A stretch of DNA of 64,000 nucleotides from Myxococcus virescens. Its GTDB lineage: Bacteria > Myxococcota > Myxococcia > Myxococcales > Myxococcaceae. Below are positions 1-9,232 of this stretch, piece by piece. The translations under genes were made by a program, and so were the position numbers. The notes beneath the pieces are model-generated. The model was not told the origin of the DNA. It was given only the letters and a program-made list of their open reading frames with translations, and made no database searches. Location: contig NZ_FNAJ01000005.1 in NCBI RefSeq assembly GCF_900101905.1, forward strand, positions 62,001 to 126,000, given 5' to 3'. The first letter of the stretch is position 1, and each line of letters starts with the position of its first letter.

Positions 1-1013
1 GGGAAGCCCTGCCCCGCGAAGGGCCGGACGATGACGCCCTTGCGCAGCAGCTGCTCGTACAGCGCCACCGCGGGACGGCCGAAGTCCACGAACACGAAGT
101 TCGCGTGGCTGTGCGTGAGCGTGCCGCCCAGCTTCGGCAACTCCGCGGCGAAGTAGTCCAGGCCCGCGCGGTTCACCTCACGCGTGCGGCGCACGTGCTC
201 GGTGTCTTCCAGGGCCGCCAGACCCGCGGCCTGGGCCAGCACCGTCAGGTTGAAGGGCATGCGCGTACGGTGCAGGTACGCCGCCAGCCGGGCATCCATG
301 ATGCCGTAGCCCAGGCGCACGCCCGCCAGCCCGTGAATTTTGCTGAAGGTGCGCAGCGCCACCAGGTTCGGGTGCCGGCCGACCAGCGGCACGGCGCTGG
401 TGTACTCGGGCCACTCGACGAACTCGAAGTAGGCCTCGTCGTGCACCACCAGCACCTCCGGCGGCACCGCGGCCAGGAAGCGCGTCAGGGCGTCGCGGCT
501 GAACGCGGTGCCCGTGGGGTTGTCCGGGTTGGCCAGGAACACCATCCGCGTGCGCGGGGTGATGGCCTTCGCCATGGCCTCCAGGTCGTACTGGAAGCCC
601 TCGCGCATGGGCACCTCCACGAAGGGCCGCCCGTGGGCCTGCGCGGAGATGCGGTACGCGGAGAAGGAGCCCTGGCACAGGAGGATTTCGTCCTCCGGCG
701 TGGTGAAGGTGCGGATGAGCAGCTCGATGAGCTCGTTGGAGCCGCTGCCCAGCACCACCTGCTCCGGATTCACGTCCACGTGCGCGGCCAGCTTGCGCAC
801 CAGGTGGAAGGACGTGGCGTCGGGGTACAGGTGCGTCGCGCCAGAGACGTTCCGCATGGCCTCCACGGCGCGCGGGGAGGGCCCCAGTGGGTTTTCGTTC
901 GAGGCCAGCTTGATGACGCCCTTGAGGCCGAACTCGCGCTCGGTCTCTTCAATGGGCTTGCCGGGCACGTACGGCTTGAGCGTCTCAACGTGGGTGGGGA
1001 CGAGCGGTCGCAT
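1..1013 (-). CDS. hisC: Histidinol-phosphate aminotransferase (3' end cut by window edge)
   Basis: PLP-dependent fold-type I aminotransferase that converts imidazole-acetol phosphate to histidinol phosphate in histidine synthesis. The 337 visible codons start at an ATG at 1013 and read MRPLVPTHVETLKPYVPGKP, a typical HisC N-terminus. Family signatures follow: ASNENPLGPSP, LGSGSNELIELL, ANPDNPTGT and the PLP-lysine motif TFSKIHGLAGVRLGYG. The gene runs off the left edge after RPFAGQGF, so only roughly the last 15-20 residues are missing. It lies 26 bp downstream of accA on the same strand, so the two may be cotranscribed. The sequence alone does not exclude a broad-specificity aromatic aminotransferase of the same family. 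Confidence 0.9.
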   Translation of the reverse strand, partial: MRPLVPTHVETLKPYVPGKPIEETEREFGLKGVIKLASNENPLGPSPRAVEAMRNVSGATHLYPDATSFHLVRKLAAHVDVNPEQVVLGSGSNELIELLIRTFTTPEDEILLCQGSFSAYRISAQAHGRPFVEVPMREGFQYDLEAMAKAITPRTRMVFLANPDNPTGTAFSRDALTRFLAAVPPEVLVVHDEAYFEFVEWPEYTSAVPLVGRHPNLVALRTFSKIHGLAGVRLGYGIMDARLAAYLHRTRMPFNLTVLAQAAGLAALEDTEHVRRTREVNRAGLDYFAAELPKLGGTLTHSHANFVFVDFGRPAVALYEQLLRKGVIVRPFAGQGF

Positions 1014-1039
1014 GGTGTAAGGGCCCTGATACGGTGGAT

Positions 1040-2008
1040 TCAGCGTCCGGAGAACACACCGAGCGCGCGAAACTTCGCGTACCGGTCCTGGACCAGTTCA
1101 TCGGGCGACAGCTCGGCGAGCTGTCCCAGGTGCTTGCGCAGCGTCTTGCCCAGCGCCTCCGCCATCTTCGCGGGGTCGCGGTGGGCCCCACCAGCGGGCT
1201 CGGCGATGGCCTCGTCGATGATCTTCATCTCCAGCAGGTCCTTCGCGGTGAGCCGCATCGCGTCCGCGGCCTTGTCCGCCTTGGCGGCGTCGCGGAACAG
1301 GATGGAGGCGCAGCCCTCCGGGGAGATGACGGAGTAGACGCTGTTCTGGAGCATCAGCACGCGGTTGCCCACGCCAATGGCCAGCGCGCCGCCGGAACCA
1401 CCCTCACCCACCACCGTGGAGATGATGGGCACGCGCAGCCGGCTCATGACCTCCAGGTTGACGGCGATGGCCTCGGCCTGCCCACGCTCCTCGGCGCCGA
1501 TGCCCGGGTACGCGCCCGGCGTGTCGACGAAGGTGAGGATGGGCTTCTCGAAGCGCTCGGCCAGCTCCATGAGGCGGCGGGCCTTGCGGTAGCCCTCCGG
1601 GCGCGGCATGCCGAAGTTGCGCGCCATGTTCTCCTTGGTGTTGCGGCCCTTCTGGTGGCCCATCACCATCACCGGCTTGCCGTCGAAGCGCGCGAAGCCG
1701 CCGACGATGGACGGGTCCTCGCCAAAGGCCCGGTCACCGCACAGCTCGACGAAGTCGGTGAAGAGGTAGTGGACGTAGTCGAGGAAGTAGGGGCGGTTCG
1801 GGTGCCGGGACATCTGCACCACCTGCCACCGAGTCAGGTCGCTGAAGATCTCCGTCTGGAGCTTCTTCGCCTTCTTCTCGAGCTTGGAGATCTCCGAGGA
1901 GAAGTCCACCGTTCCGCTGGTGGAGAGGACCTTGAGCTCGTCGATCTTCTTTTCCAGCTCAATCAGGGGGCGCTCGAACTCGAGCACATAGCTGGTACCG
2001 GTTGCCAT
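1040..2008 (-). CDS. accA: Acetyl-CoA carboxylase carboxyltransferase subunit alpha
   Basis: Alpha half of the carboxyltransferase that moves CO2 from carboxybiotin to acetyl-CoA to make malonyl-CoA, the first step of fatty acid synthesis. The 322 residues match the usual AccA length. Seen are the N-terminal helical segment ([15 protein letters not shown]), the crotonase-like core with [20 protein letters not shown], and [15 protein letters not shown] followed by [14 protein letters not shown]. The ATG at 2008 begins [12 protein letters not shown]; no clear Shine-Dalgarno precedes it. The beta subunit gene accD is not in the window. hisC follows 26 bp downstream. Confidence 0.96.
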   Translation of the reverse strand: MATGTSYVLEFERPLIELEKKIDELKVLSTSGTVDFSSEISKLEKKAKKLQTEIFSDLTRWQVVQMSRHPNRPYFLDYVHYLFTDFVELCGDRAFGEDPSIVGGFARFDGKPVMVMGHQKGRNTKENMARNFGMPRPEGYRKARRLMELAERFEKPILTFVDTPGAYPGIGAEERGQAEAIAVNLEVMSRLRVPIISTVVGEGGSGGALAIGVGNRVLMLQNSVYSVISPEGCASILFRDAAKADKAADAMRLTAKDLLEMKIIDEAIAEPAGGAHRDPAKMAEALGKTLRKHLGQLAELSPDELVQDRYAKFRALGVFSGR

Positions 2009-2079
2009 GGCGCGGAACTAGCACCAGGGTAAGGCGGCTTTCAACGCGCAAGCGTTTACGCACCCCTGTCTGGAGGCAC

Positions 2080-2766
2080 ATGCACCCCGCCCTGCCCCTG
2101 TTGCTCATGGCCCTCACGGGCGCCGCGCCCACCCCCAATGCTCGGGGACTGAACACCCAGGGCTTCCGGCTGTACCAGGCGGGGCGCTACCCAGAGGCCC
2201 TGGAGCGCTTCCAGGCGTCCGCCCGGGAGTCCCCGGGCTATGCGCTGGCCCACTACAACCTGGCCGCCACCCTGGGGCTGCTCCGCAAGCAGGGGAAGGT
2301 CTGCGAGTACAGCGCCCACCGGGACGTCATCGTCGAGCACCTCACCCAGGCGGTGAAGCTGGATGCCCGGCGGCTCACCCGCGCGAAGGAAGACGCGGAC
2401 TTCACCCCCATCCGGGACACCCTGGGCTGGCAGAAGCTGCTGGGCCGCAGCCCGGCGAGGGAGGCGGATGTCCCCGTGCTGCTGCGCGAGGTGTCCTGGT
2501 TCGGCCCGGGTGTGGGCGTCTACGGCACCACCCAGGAGCTGCGCTTCGGCCCCTCCGGCAAGGTCACCCTGTGGACGAAGGAGGTGGGCGACGACGGGAC
2601 GCCCCGCCAGAAGGAGACGCGGGGCCGCTACACGGTGCGCGACAGGAAGGTAACGCTCCGGTTGAATGGCCGCGCGCCGCTGGAAGGCACGCTGACGGAG
2701 ACGGGCGCGCTCACCTTCCCCGGCCTGGAGACGTTCACCGACTCACCTTCGGAATGCGAGGCGTGA
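2080..2766 (+). CDS. Exported TPR-containing protein
   Basis: A 228-residue protein of unknown specific role. The ATG at 2080 is preceded by TGGAGG at 2071-2076 and gives a short hydrophobic leader (MHPALPLLLMALTGAAPTPN) with no lipobox, so a secreted or periplasmic location is likely. Residues about 25-100 hold TPR-like helices (GFRLYQAGRYPEALERFQAS, then YALAHYNLAATLGLL). The C-terminal 100 residues look like a small beta domain (WFGPGVGVYG, LRFGPSGKVTLWTKE, GALTFPGLE). The reading frame stays open upstream to 2002, but that extension overlaps accA's start and has no ribosome site. It is divergent from accA. Confidence 0.7.
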   Translation: MHPALPLLLMALTGAAPTPNARGLNTQGFRLYQAGRYPEALERFQASARESPGYALAHYNLAATLGLLRKQGKVCEYSAHRDVIVEHLTQAVKLDARRLTRAKEDADFTPIRDTLGWQKLLGRSPAREADVPVLLREVSWFGPGVGVYGTTQELRFGPSGKVTLWTKEVGDDGTPRQKETRGRYTVRDRKVTLRLNGRAPLEGTLTETGALTFPGLETFTDSPSECEA

Positions 2767-2976
2767 GCCCCCGCGCTCGCTTTCAGATACGGCCCGCGCA
2801 ACCCCCTTGGCACCCATGCCGCGCGTCGTCATGGTGCGCACGGGGGCAGGTGGGAAGGGATGATTCTTCGGGGTGGAATCAGGGCGTGAGGCGGATGTGG
2901 CGGCGGCCCCCTCTACTTCTGCACAACGGCCAGGACACTCCCGCCGGGTGAAACGAAGCCCGGCAGGGCGCCCCTT

Positions 2977-2996
2977 GGCTCGCTCCACGGCGAGCC
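2977..2996. terminator. Hairpin between convergent genes
   Basis: A perfect 7-bp inverted repeat (GGCTCGC at 2977-2983, GCGAGCC at 2990-2996) with a 6-nt loop lies just beyond the stop of the minus-strand ATPase gene. It also lies downstream of the plus-strand TPR gene. There is no T-tract, so a terminator role is an inference from position. The rest of 2767-3002 shows nothing I recognise. Confidence 0.35.
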
Positions 2997-3002
2997 TGGG
3001 CC

Positions 3003-4970
3003 TCAGGCCGCCTTGGTCTTCGCGGCCGGCGGCGACAGCGCGTACCACGCCGTGCGGAAGGCCTTCAGCTCGCGCAGACCCGCCGGGTGACGGCCCAGGG
3101 CCGGCGCCATGGTCACCGGCAGGCCCAGCTTCTTCTCAATGGCCTTCGCCGCGTTGAGCTCCAGCTTGCGCCGGTTCTCGCACTTGTCGCAGGTGGACTT
3201 GGGGCCCACGCGGTTGACGAGCACCCGCTCCACGGGGAGCTTCTTCTCCCGCAGGTACTCCACCAGCCGCTCGGTGCGGGCCGCGGCCAGCTCCTCGCCA
3301 CGCGTGACGACCACGAAGCGCGCCTCGCTCGGGGAGGCCAGCGCGTCCTCGAAGCGCTTCACGTGCTTGATCATCCCGGCGATGTCGTCCGCCAGCTCGC
3401 CCAGGCCCTTGGCGCGGTGCTTGGTCAGCACCGCGTGCAGCGCGCCCAGCCACGTCTTGGCCGTCTCCGCCATTTCCACCACGCGCACGGACGTCACCAC
3501 CGGCGCCGAGTCCACCACGATGCGCTTGAAGCGCTCCTGCACCAGCGCGTCCGTCAGGCAGGACAGCGCGGCCAGCTCGTCGATGCCCGGCGGCGCGCAC
3601 TCCAGCAGGTTGCGCAGGTAGAGCAGATCCGAGGGCACCTCGCTGCCCGACCGGGGCGCGCCCTCGAAGGCCTTCTCCGCCTTCTCCTTCACCCGCTTGC
3701 GCAGGGCATTGAACCAGCCGGCGATGTCCAGCTCGCGCGCGTACAGGCCCTTGGTGCCCTTTACCTGCGTCTCCGTGTCCGTCAGACGGCTCTGCAGCAC
3801 GTCCGACAGCGAGTGCGCCGGATCCGTGGAGATGAGGAGCACCGGCCCCTCCTTCTCCGTCAGCGTCACCGCGGCGGCGGCGGCGCAGGAGCTCTTGCCC
3901 ACCCCGCCCTGCCCCACGAAGAAGATGAGCCGCGTGGGCGGCAGCGGCGGCGCGGCGATGGGCGGCATGGACGGCGCGCGCACCAGCGCCGGAGGCCCTT
4001 CTGCCGCGGCGAACTCCAGCGCCTTGGTCTCCTTGCCAGCGGCCCACGCCTTGGCAAGCAGCGCCAGGCCATCCAGCCCGCGCGGCGCCACTTCACGCCG
4101 GCCCAGCAGGTGCACCGGCACCGTCTTGTCCAGCGCCTGGAACTTGCGGACGTGGGGGGCCTGTAGGCCGCGGCGCCCCTGACACGCGGGACAGCCGTCC
4201 TTGTCCTCGATCTGATTGACGACGATCTCCGTCACCGGCAGCCCGCGCTCGCGAAGCTGGGTGAAGAGCATGCGCGTCTGCGCCTCGGGCACCGGCTCCG
4301 CCAGCGCCACCAGGTGGAAGGCCGTGCGCGTGGCGTCCTTCAGCAGCGCCAGCAGCTTCTCCGCCTTCTGCCCCACCTGATCCAGGAAGCCGGGCGCATC
4401 GGCCGCGGCGGCCGCCTTCTTGCCCTTCTTCGCCGGCGCCTCCGTCTTGTCCCCACCGGCCTTCACCAGGCCCAGGAACTTGCGCAGGCTCGCCGGCAGG
4501 TCGAACAGCCGCAGGGTGTGGCTGGTCGGCGCGGCGTCCACCACGATGCGGTCGAACGCCTCGTCCTCCAGCAGGTCCACCACGTGGAAGAGCGCCACCA
4601 GCTCCTCCAGCCCCGGCACCGCCTGCTGGTACAGCTTGCCCATGTCGTCTTCCGACACGTGCGTGCCCTTCGCCGCGGCCTTCGACAGCGCTGGCAGGTA
4701 GGAGGCCAGGAAGGGCTTCATCAGCGCCGCCGGCTCCACTTCCAGGCCGTACACGCCGCCGTCTCCCTTGCCCGGGACCAGCTTGGTCGCCTTGGCAGGG
4801 AGCTTCTTCTTCACCAGGTCCGACAGGGAGCGGACCGGGTCCAACGACACGAGCAGCACCCGCTCCTTGGGCGCCTCCTCCGACAGCCTCAACGCATATG
4901 CCGCCGCGAGCGTGGTCTTACCTACCCCGCCTTTGCCGCCGAAGAAGTGAAGTACTCGCGCGTCGCTCAT
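3003..4970 (-). CDS. Tandem ArsA/Get3-family ATPase
   Basis: A 655-residue protein made of two ArsA/Get3-type (SIMIBI) ATPase halves. The first begins at once with the deviant Walker A GGKGGVGKTT (about residue 10), with LVSLDPVRSLSD after it. The second, near residue 350, has VGQGGVGKSS and ISTDPAHSLSDVL. Each half carries a CxxC pair (GCPACQGRRG and STCDKCENRRK), as in Get3-type metal-binding dimers; arsenite efflux ArsA uses different cysteines. The ATG at 4970 follows AGGAAGG; the frame stays open upstream but without homology. No arsenic resistance gene is nearby, so arsenite transport is unlikely. A chaperone or client-targeting role is an inference. Confidence 0.82.
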   Translation of the reverse strand: MSDARVLHFFGGKGGVGKTTLAAAYALRLSEEAPKERVLLVSLDPVRSLSDLVKKKLPAKATKLVPGKGDGGVYGLEVEPAALMKPFLASYLPALSKAAAKGTHVSEDDMGKLYQQAVPGLEELVALFHVVDLLEDEAFDRIVVDAAPTSHTLRLFDLPASLRKFLGLVKAGGDKTEAPAKKGKKAAAAADAPGFLDQVGQKAEKLLALLKDATRTAFHLVALAEPVPEAQTRMLFTQLRERGLPVTEIVVNQIEDKDGCPACQGRRGLQAPHVRKFQALDKTVPVHLLGRREVAPRGLDGLALLAKAWAAGKETKALEFAAAEGPPALVRAPSMPPIAAPPLPPTRLIFFVGQGGVGKSSCAAAAAVTLTEKEGPVLLISTDPAHSLSDVLQSRLTDTETQVKGTKGLYARELDIAGWFNALRKRVKEKAEKAFEGAPRSGSEVPSDLLYLRNLLECAPPGIDELAALSCLTDALVQERFKRIVVDSAPVVTSVRVVEMAETAKTWLGALHAVLTKHRAKGLGELADDIAGMIKHVKRFEDALASPSEARFVVVTRGEELAAARTERLVEYLREKKLPVERVLVNRVGPKSTCDKCENRRKLELNAAKAIEKKLGLPVTMAPALGRHPAGLRELKAFRTAWYALSPPAAKTKAA

Positions 4971-5239
4971 TGCGTTGTGGCCTTCCTTGTGCCCCCCCGC
5001 GGCACCCGATGCACACTCCGGGGCGCCCGAATAGATTGGCGCCGCTGGAGTTGCCCGAGGCGTGGAACATGTACGGCCGGGCACTCCCTGTGGGTGGGAG
5101 ACCCCCCAAGAATCCCCCGTCCGGAGGTCAAAAGTCAAGAATTGACGGGGGTTTCGCGGCGGGGTCGCCGCCTGGGCGGGCATCCCCTCCGAGCCAGGCC
5201 AAGAGCCCGGAATCCGAAGGGGATTTCCTACCTGTGAGG

Positions 5240-6691
5240 TCAGCGGATGACGAACGAGTTGGTGCCCACGGCCCCCATCGCGCCGTCACTCCCCTGCCCG
5301 CCCAGGGGGCCGCCACCGCCGCCGGGCGCCTGCTGCGCGCGGGCCTCGGCCGCGTAGCGGTTGAGCTTGTTGTAGAGCGTCTTCTCGCTCACCCCCAGCA
5401 CCTCGGCGGTGCGGGCCTTGTTGTTCCCGTTCCGCTGGAGGCTGCCCAGGATGTACTCGCGCTCCACCGCGTCCAGGCTCAGCCCGAAGGGCAGCCGGAA
5501 GGTGTGGCGCTCCGGGCTCTTGCCGGCCATGTCGGGCGGCAGGTGCTCGCGGGTGATCAGCTCCCCGTCGCACAGGATGACGGCGCGCTCCACCGCGTTG
5601 CGCAGTTCGCGGATGTTGCCCGGCCAGTCGTAGTTCTTCAGGACCTCCATGGCCTCCGGGTGCACGCCGCTGACGCGCTTGCCGGAGTCGCCGCGGAACT
5701 TGTCCACGAAGTGCTGCACCAGGATGGGGACGTCGTCGCGGCGCTCGCGCAGGGGCGGCAGGTGGATCTGGAAGACGTTGAGGCGGAAGTAGAGATCCTC
5801 GCGGAAGCGCCCGTTCTTGATCTCCTGCTTGAGGTCGCGGTTGGTGGCGCAGAGCACGCGCACGTCCACCTCGATCTCCACCTTGCCGCCCAGCCGGCGC
5901 AGCTTGCCCTCTTCCAGCACGCGCAGGAGCTTGGCCTGCAGCTCGATGGGAATCTCACCCAATTCGTCCAGGAAGAGCGTGCCGCCGTGGGCCATCTCGA
6001 ACACGCCGGGCCGCCGCTGATCCGCGCCGGTGAAGGCGCCGCGCTCGTGGCCGAACAGCTCGGACTCGATGAGCGTGGCCGGGATGGACGCGCAGTTGAT
6101 GGCGATGAAGGGCTTGTCGCGGCGCAGGGACAGGTTGTGCACCGCGCGGGACACCACTTCCTTGCCCGTGCCGGACTCGCCGCTGATGGACACGCTGGCC
6201 TTGGAGGGCGCCACCTTCTCCACCAGCTCGATGACCTTGCGCATGCCCACGGACTGCGCAATCAGGTCCGACGAGCCGAGCTGCTTCAGACGCCGCCGCA
6301 GCGTCTGCACCTCGCGCATCGTCTCCTTCTTCTCCAGCGCCCGGTCGATACAGACCTTGAGCCGCGCGGTATCCAGCGGCTTGACGATGAAGTCGTAGGC
6401 GCCCTCGCGGATGGACTCCACCGCGGCGTCGATGGTGCCTCGCCCCGTCAGGAAGACCACCGGGCAGTCCGGCAGCTCCTCCTTCAGGTTGCGCAGCAAC
6501 CAGAGCCCATCCGTCTCCGGCATGGCCAGATCCGACAGGACCACGTCCGGCCGGAACTCGTTCGCCTTGCGAAGGGCGTCATGCCCGTCGAATGCGATCT
6601 CGACCTTGTGTCCCCAGGCGCTGAGCATGTCCGCCAGCGCCTCACACGTGTCGCGTTCGTCATCCACGGCCAGGATTCGTGCGCTGCCCAA
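5240..6691 (-). CDS. NtrC-family sigma-54 response regulator
   Basis: A 483-residue activator with three domains. The receiver (residues 1-120) has acidic pocket VDDE, phospho-acceptor [14 protein letters not shown] and K in FIVKPLD. The AAA+ sigma-54 interaction domain (about 150-385) has Walker A GESGTGKE, the sigma-54 contact loop GAFTGAD, Walker [11 protein letters not shown] and the R-finger region. A Fis-type HTH is at about 405-450 ([21 protein letters not shown]), followed by a glycine-rich tail. The start is TTG at 6691, chosen because GGGAGG lies seven bases upstream. The small kinase-like gene just upstream on the same strand is its likely partner. It should act on sigma-54 promoters through ATP hydrolysis. 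Confidence 0.93.
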   Translation of the reverse strand: MGSARILAVDDERDTCEALADMLSAWGHKVEIAFDGHDALRKANEFRPDVVLSDLAMPETDGLWLLRNLKEELPDCPVVFLTGRGTIDAAVESIREGAYDFIVKPLDTARLKVCIDRALEKKETMREVQTLRRRLKQLGSSDLIAQSVGMRKVIELVEKVAPSKASVSISGESGTGKEVVSRAVHNLSLRRDKPFIAINCASIPATLIESELFGHERGAFTGADQRRPGVFEMAHGGTLFLDELGEIPIELQAKLLRVLEEGKLRRLGGKVEIEVDVRVLCATNRDLKQEIKNGRFREDLYFRLNVFQIHLPPLRERRDDVPILVQHFVDKFRGDSGKRVSGVHPEAMEVLKNYDWPGNIRELRNAVERAVILCDGELITREHLPPDMAGKSPERHTFRLPFGLSLDAVEREYILGSLQRNGNNKARTAEVLGVSEKTLYNKLNRYAAEARAQQAPGGGGGPLGGQGSDGAMGAVGTNSFVIR

Positions 6692-6770
6692 GTGAAGACC
6701 TCCCGTACTGCGTCGTGACGCGAAGTTGTCGTGACTCGAAATAAGAAGCCGGCCCGTCCAGATGAGACAC

Positions 6771-7433
6771 TCAGGCGCGGGAGAAACTCAGGCGGCACAG
6801 CCCCGCCCGGACGTACAGGTCGACGCCCAACTGTGAACAGCGCAGTTGCAGCGCGGCCACGGCTTCGGGCAGGGGCTCGGGGCAGGCGCCGGCCGAATCC
6901 TCGACCTCCAGCACCGCGCTCGACTCGTCCCCGCGCACCGTGACCCGGATGGAGCCGCCGTTCTCCGCCCGGCGGAAGGCGCGCAGCAGCGCCTGGATGA
7001 GGAAGAAGCCCAGCTCCGACGTGTCCTGCAGGCGGACCTGGACGCCCGCCTCCACCGCCGCCTGGACCTGGACGCGGCGCTTGCGGCCCTCGTGCCCCAG
7101 CACGCCCAGCGCCCGCGTGGTGGCCTCCGACAGGTCCGCCACGCCCGGCGCGCCGCCTCGGAAGACGACGAAGTCGCTGAACAGCTTCAGGATGGCGTCC
7201 ACGCGCTGGATCTGATCGCGCATGGCCTTGAGGTTCTTCTCCTGCGACGGCGGCACGCTCCCCGTCTCCGCCTTCAGCTTCTCCGACAGGACCTCCAGGT
7301 GGATGGCCAGCGCGTTCAGCGGATTGCGGACGTCGTGCAGCAGGCTGTCCATCAGCGTGGGGACGGCCAGATACCGGGCCGCGCCCACCACGGGCTGCGG
7401 CGCGTCCTCAACAGAGGATGCACTATTTGACAT
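6771..7433 (-). CDS. Small histidine kinase-like protein, probable partner of the NtrC regulator
   Basis: A 220-residue soluble protein with an H-box-like segment (LLHDVRNPLNALAIHLEVLS) in a HisKA-like helical hairpin and a C-terminal region shaped like an HATPase (residues about 120-215). The usual N, G1 and G2 boxes are poor: there is a region ending VEDSAGACPEPLPEA but no clear GTGLGL motif. It may be a degenerate kinase, phosphatase or phosphotransfer protein. The ATG at 7433 has no ribosome site close by. A TTG at 7451 sits seven bases after GAGGAG and may be the real start, adding six residues. It lies 79 bp upstream of the NtrC gene on the same strand. Confidence 0.68.
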   Translation of the reverse strand: MSNSASSVEDAPQPVVGAARYLAVPTLMDSLLHDVRNPLNALAIHLEVLSEKLKAETGSVPPSQEKNLKAMRDQIQRVDAILKLFSDFVVFRGGAPGVADLSEATTRALGVLGHEGRKRRVQVQAAVEAGVQVRLQDTSELGFFLIQALLRAFRRAENGGSIRVTVRGDESSAVLEVEDSAGACPEPLPEAVAALQLRCSQLGVDLYVRAGLCRLSFSRA

Positions 7434-7508
7434 TGCTGTCGAGGTAACCAACTGGAACTCCTCGGGATTTTCCCTGATCCACCCCCGCCGCCGCCCAACC
7501 GGAGCCAA

Positions 7509-7537
7509 GAGTTAGGGAGCCGTTCCAACATCGTCAA
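7509..7537 (-). promoter_or_regulatory. Possible promoter of the kinase-NtrC operon
   Basis: Read on the minus strand, TTGACG (7537-7532) is followed after 17 bp by TAACTC (7514-7509). The -35 match is good and the -10 weak. It is placed 58-76 bp before the chosen ATG. Confidence 0.3.
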
Positions 7538-7554
7538 CCCTGGGTCGGTAATTC

Positions 7555-7602
7555 TTGCCGGAAGTGGCAAATTCCCCATGCACGGCGCGGACTTACGTCC
7601 GC
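7555..7602. promoter_or_regulatory. Two short inverted repeats upstream of the kinase-NtrC operon
   Basis: TTGCC-N6-GGCAA occupies 7555-7570 and GCGGAC-N4-GTCCGC occupies 7587-7602. Both lie upstream of the possible -35 element of the kinase-NtrC operon, where an activator or repressor site would be expected. No regulator can be assigned. Confidence 0.3.
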
Positions 7603-7635
7603 CCGCGAGTGTTTTTCAGGTGACGATTGAGGAGC

Positions 7636-7681
7636 CCGCGCGATCCGCGCGGAAATGCCCGGACTGCCCCGCGGTGCGGGG
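7636..7681 (-). terminator. Paired GC-rich hairpins after the deaminase gene
   Basis: Two perfect inverted repeats lie directly downstream of the deaminase stop: CCCCGC-N3-GCGGGG at 7667-7681 and CCGCGCG-N3-CGCGCGG at 7636-7652. Loops are only 3 nt and there is no T-run. Position suggests termination of the deaminase transcript. Confidence 0.45.
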
Positions 7682-7684
7682 TGA

Positions 7685-8137
7685 TCAGGCACCCGAGGCG
7701 GGAGGCCGGGCGGCATCGCCCAGACCCACCAGGTCCAGCTTCAGCCGGGCCGCGTACTCGAAGATGCGAGGGTCCCGGTAGAACTCGCCGAACACGATGC
7801 GCACCAGGCCCGCGTTGGCGATCAGCTTGAAGCACGGCCAGCAAGGCGAGGCGGTGGTGTAGATGGTCGCCCCGTCGATGCTGACGCCGTTGGTGGCGGC
7901 CTGGATGATGGCGTTGGCCTCCGCGTGGACGGTGGCCACGCAGTGTCCGTTCTCCATCATGTGGCCCACGTCATCGCAGTGCGGCAGCCCGCGGATGGCG
8001 CCGTTGTAGCCGGTGGACAGGATGGTCCTGCCCCGGACGATGACGGCGCCCACGTGCTTGCGATCACACGTGGCGCGCGAGGCCACCTGCGTCGCGATGT
8101 CCATGAAGTACTGATCCCACGAGACACGTCCGGCCAT
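7685..8137 (-). CDS. dCMP/cytidine deaminase family protein (ComEB-like)
   Basis: A 150-residue zinc deaminase. Zinc and catalytic motifs are visible: HAEANAI (His ligand and proton-shuttle Glu) and SPCWPC (two Cys ligands). An extra metal-binding-type segment, GLPHCDDVGH, is typical of dCMP deaminases. The family deaminates dCMP to dUMP, feeding thymidylate synthesis. The ATG at 8137 (MAGRVSWDQYFMDIATQVAS) follows CTGGAGG. The frame extends upstream to 8260 but that part overlaps the next gene and lacks homology. The end, LGDAARPPASGA, is short and ordinary. Confidence 0.88.
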   Translation of the reverse strand: MAGRVSWDQYFMDIATQVASRATCDRKHVGAVIVRGRTILSTGYNGAIRGLPHCDDVGHMMENGHCVATVHAEANAIIQAATNGVSIDGATIYTTASPCWPCFKLIANAGLVRIVFGEFYRDPRIFEYAARLKLDLVGLGDAARPPASGA

Positions 8138-8231
8138 CCCACGCCTCCAGTCCGGCGGATGTACCCCGCTCGCGCGCGGTGTCGAGATTCCTGCCAGCCC
8201 GCCCGGAGGACTGGGACGCCGCGCGAAGTGG

Positions 8232-9110
8232 CTAACGCCCGGCGGCGTGTGCGACGCCACCTTCCGTCATGGGCTTGCGCGCCAGCAGCCGGCCAAAGCC
8301 CTTGGCCTGGAGGAAGTGGCGCACCTTCGCGCTGGGTGCGGCGAACGTCTCTCCGGGCATGGGCACGTCGAAGCTGTAGTTCTCCTCCTGCACCTCGAAG
8401 TCCACCTTCGCGGTGCGGTAGCCCTCGACGATGGCCAGCAGCCGGCCCGTCGTCAGGCTGAAGATGCCGCCGCCCGACGCGCCGTAGCCGATGGGGGCGT
8501 CCGTCTTCACCATCTTCGGGCGCTGGGAGGCCTTGTCCCACTCGACCTGGGACAGCATGCCGCCGGACAGCGACAGCGCGCGGCCGAACGGCGAGGCGGC
8601 CACCACCACGTCCTCGCCCAGCTCCAGCTCCGCGTCGTCCGCCAGCTCCACCGCGGGCAGGTCCAGCCCCGGCACGCGCACCAGCGCGAGGTCCAGGTCA
8701 GGCACCTCGCCCATCGCCACCACCTCGCCCCGGTGCTCCAGCGACTCCGCGCGGCGGTCCACCAGCACGCGCAGCTCCGGAGCCTCCATCCCGTCCATGG
8801 CCACCGCGTGTGCGTTGGTGACCACCCAGGCGACCGTGGCGCCGTTCGCGTCCCGCTCGGCGCCCACCACCACGCCCGACGCCGTGCTGCGCACCCTGCC
8901 CTGCGAGGCCAGTTGCAGCCGCACGTTGTGCGGGAGGATGCGCCGCACCTGCTCCTTGCGCGTCATGCGCGGCGCGTCCGGCACCGCGATGACACGCTCG
9001 ACGACGGGCGCCACCTGGGATGCGGGGGTGGCGGCGGCCGGCTGAGGCGGAGCACCGGCGCACGACACGAGGGCGAGCAGGGCGGGGGCGCCCAGGAGGA
9101 AGCGGGTCAT
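8232..9110 (-). CDS. Trypsin-like serine protease lipoprotein
   Basis: A 292-residue exported protein. The leader ends in the lipobox-like LVSC (Cys at residue 17), so a membrane-anchored lipoprotein is likely. The chymotrypsin/HtrA-type triad can be traced: His in VVTNAHAV, Asp in LDLALVRVPG and Ser in GYGASGGGIFS. No PDZ domain follows, unlike DegP/DegS. The ATG at 9110 follows CGGAGAG and gives a proper signal peptide. It lies between prkA and the deaminase on the same strand; no functional link is evident. Confidence 0.82.
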   Translation of the reverse strand: MTRFLLGAPALLALVSCAGAPPQPAAATPASQVAPVVERVIAVPDAPRMTRKEQVRRILPHNVRLQLASQGRVRSTASGVVVGAERDANGATVAWVVTNAHAVAMDGMEAPELRVLVDRRAESLEHRGEVVAMGEVPDLDLALVRVPGLDLPAVELADDAELELGEDVVVAASPFGRALSLSGGMLSQVEWDKASQRPKMVKTDAPIGYGASGGGIFSLTTGRLLAIVEGYRTAKVDFEVQEENYSFDVPMPGETFAAPSAKVRHFLQAKGFGRLLARKPMTEGGVAHAAGR

Positions 9111-9232
9111 CGACTCTCCGGTCTGGGGGGAAAACGGATGCAGCCAGTACAACTCCCTGGCAGCCCCCATCATCCCGAGCCCTTTCCGGCTTTGAAAGCA
9201 GGCGTCCAGGCGGGCCCCGGACGCCTGCCCGG

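Noticed and set aside
3003..4970. Arsenite efflux ATPase role for the tandem ArsA-like protein
   Set aside because: No arsB, arsC, arsD or arsR is near, and the CxxC pairs match Get3-like proteins rather than ArsA's metal site.
7561..7590. A possible sigma-54 (-24/-12) promoter with TGGCA near 7565
   Set aside because: The distance between the GG and GC doublets is two bases too long for sigma-54.
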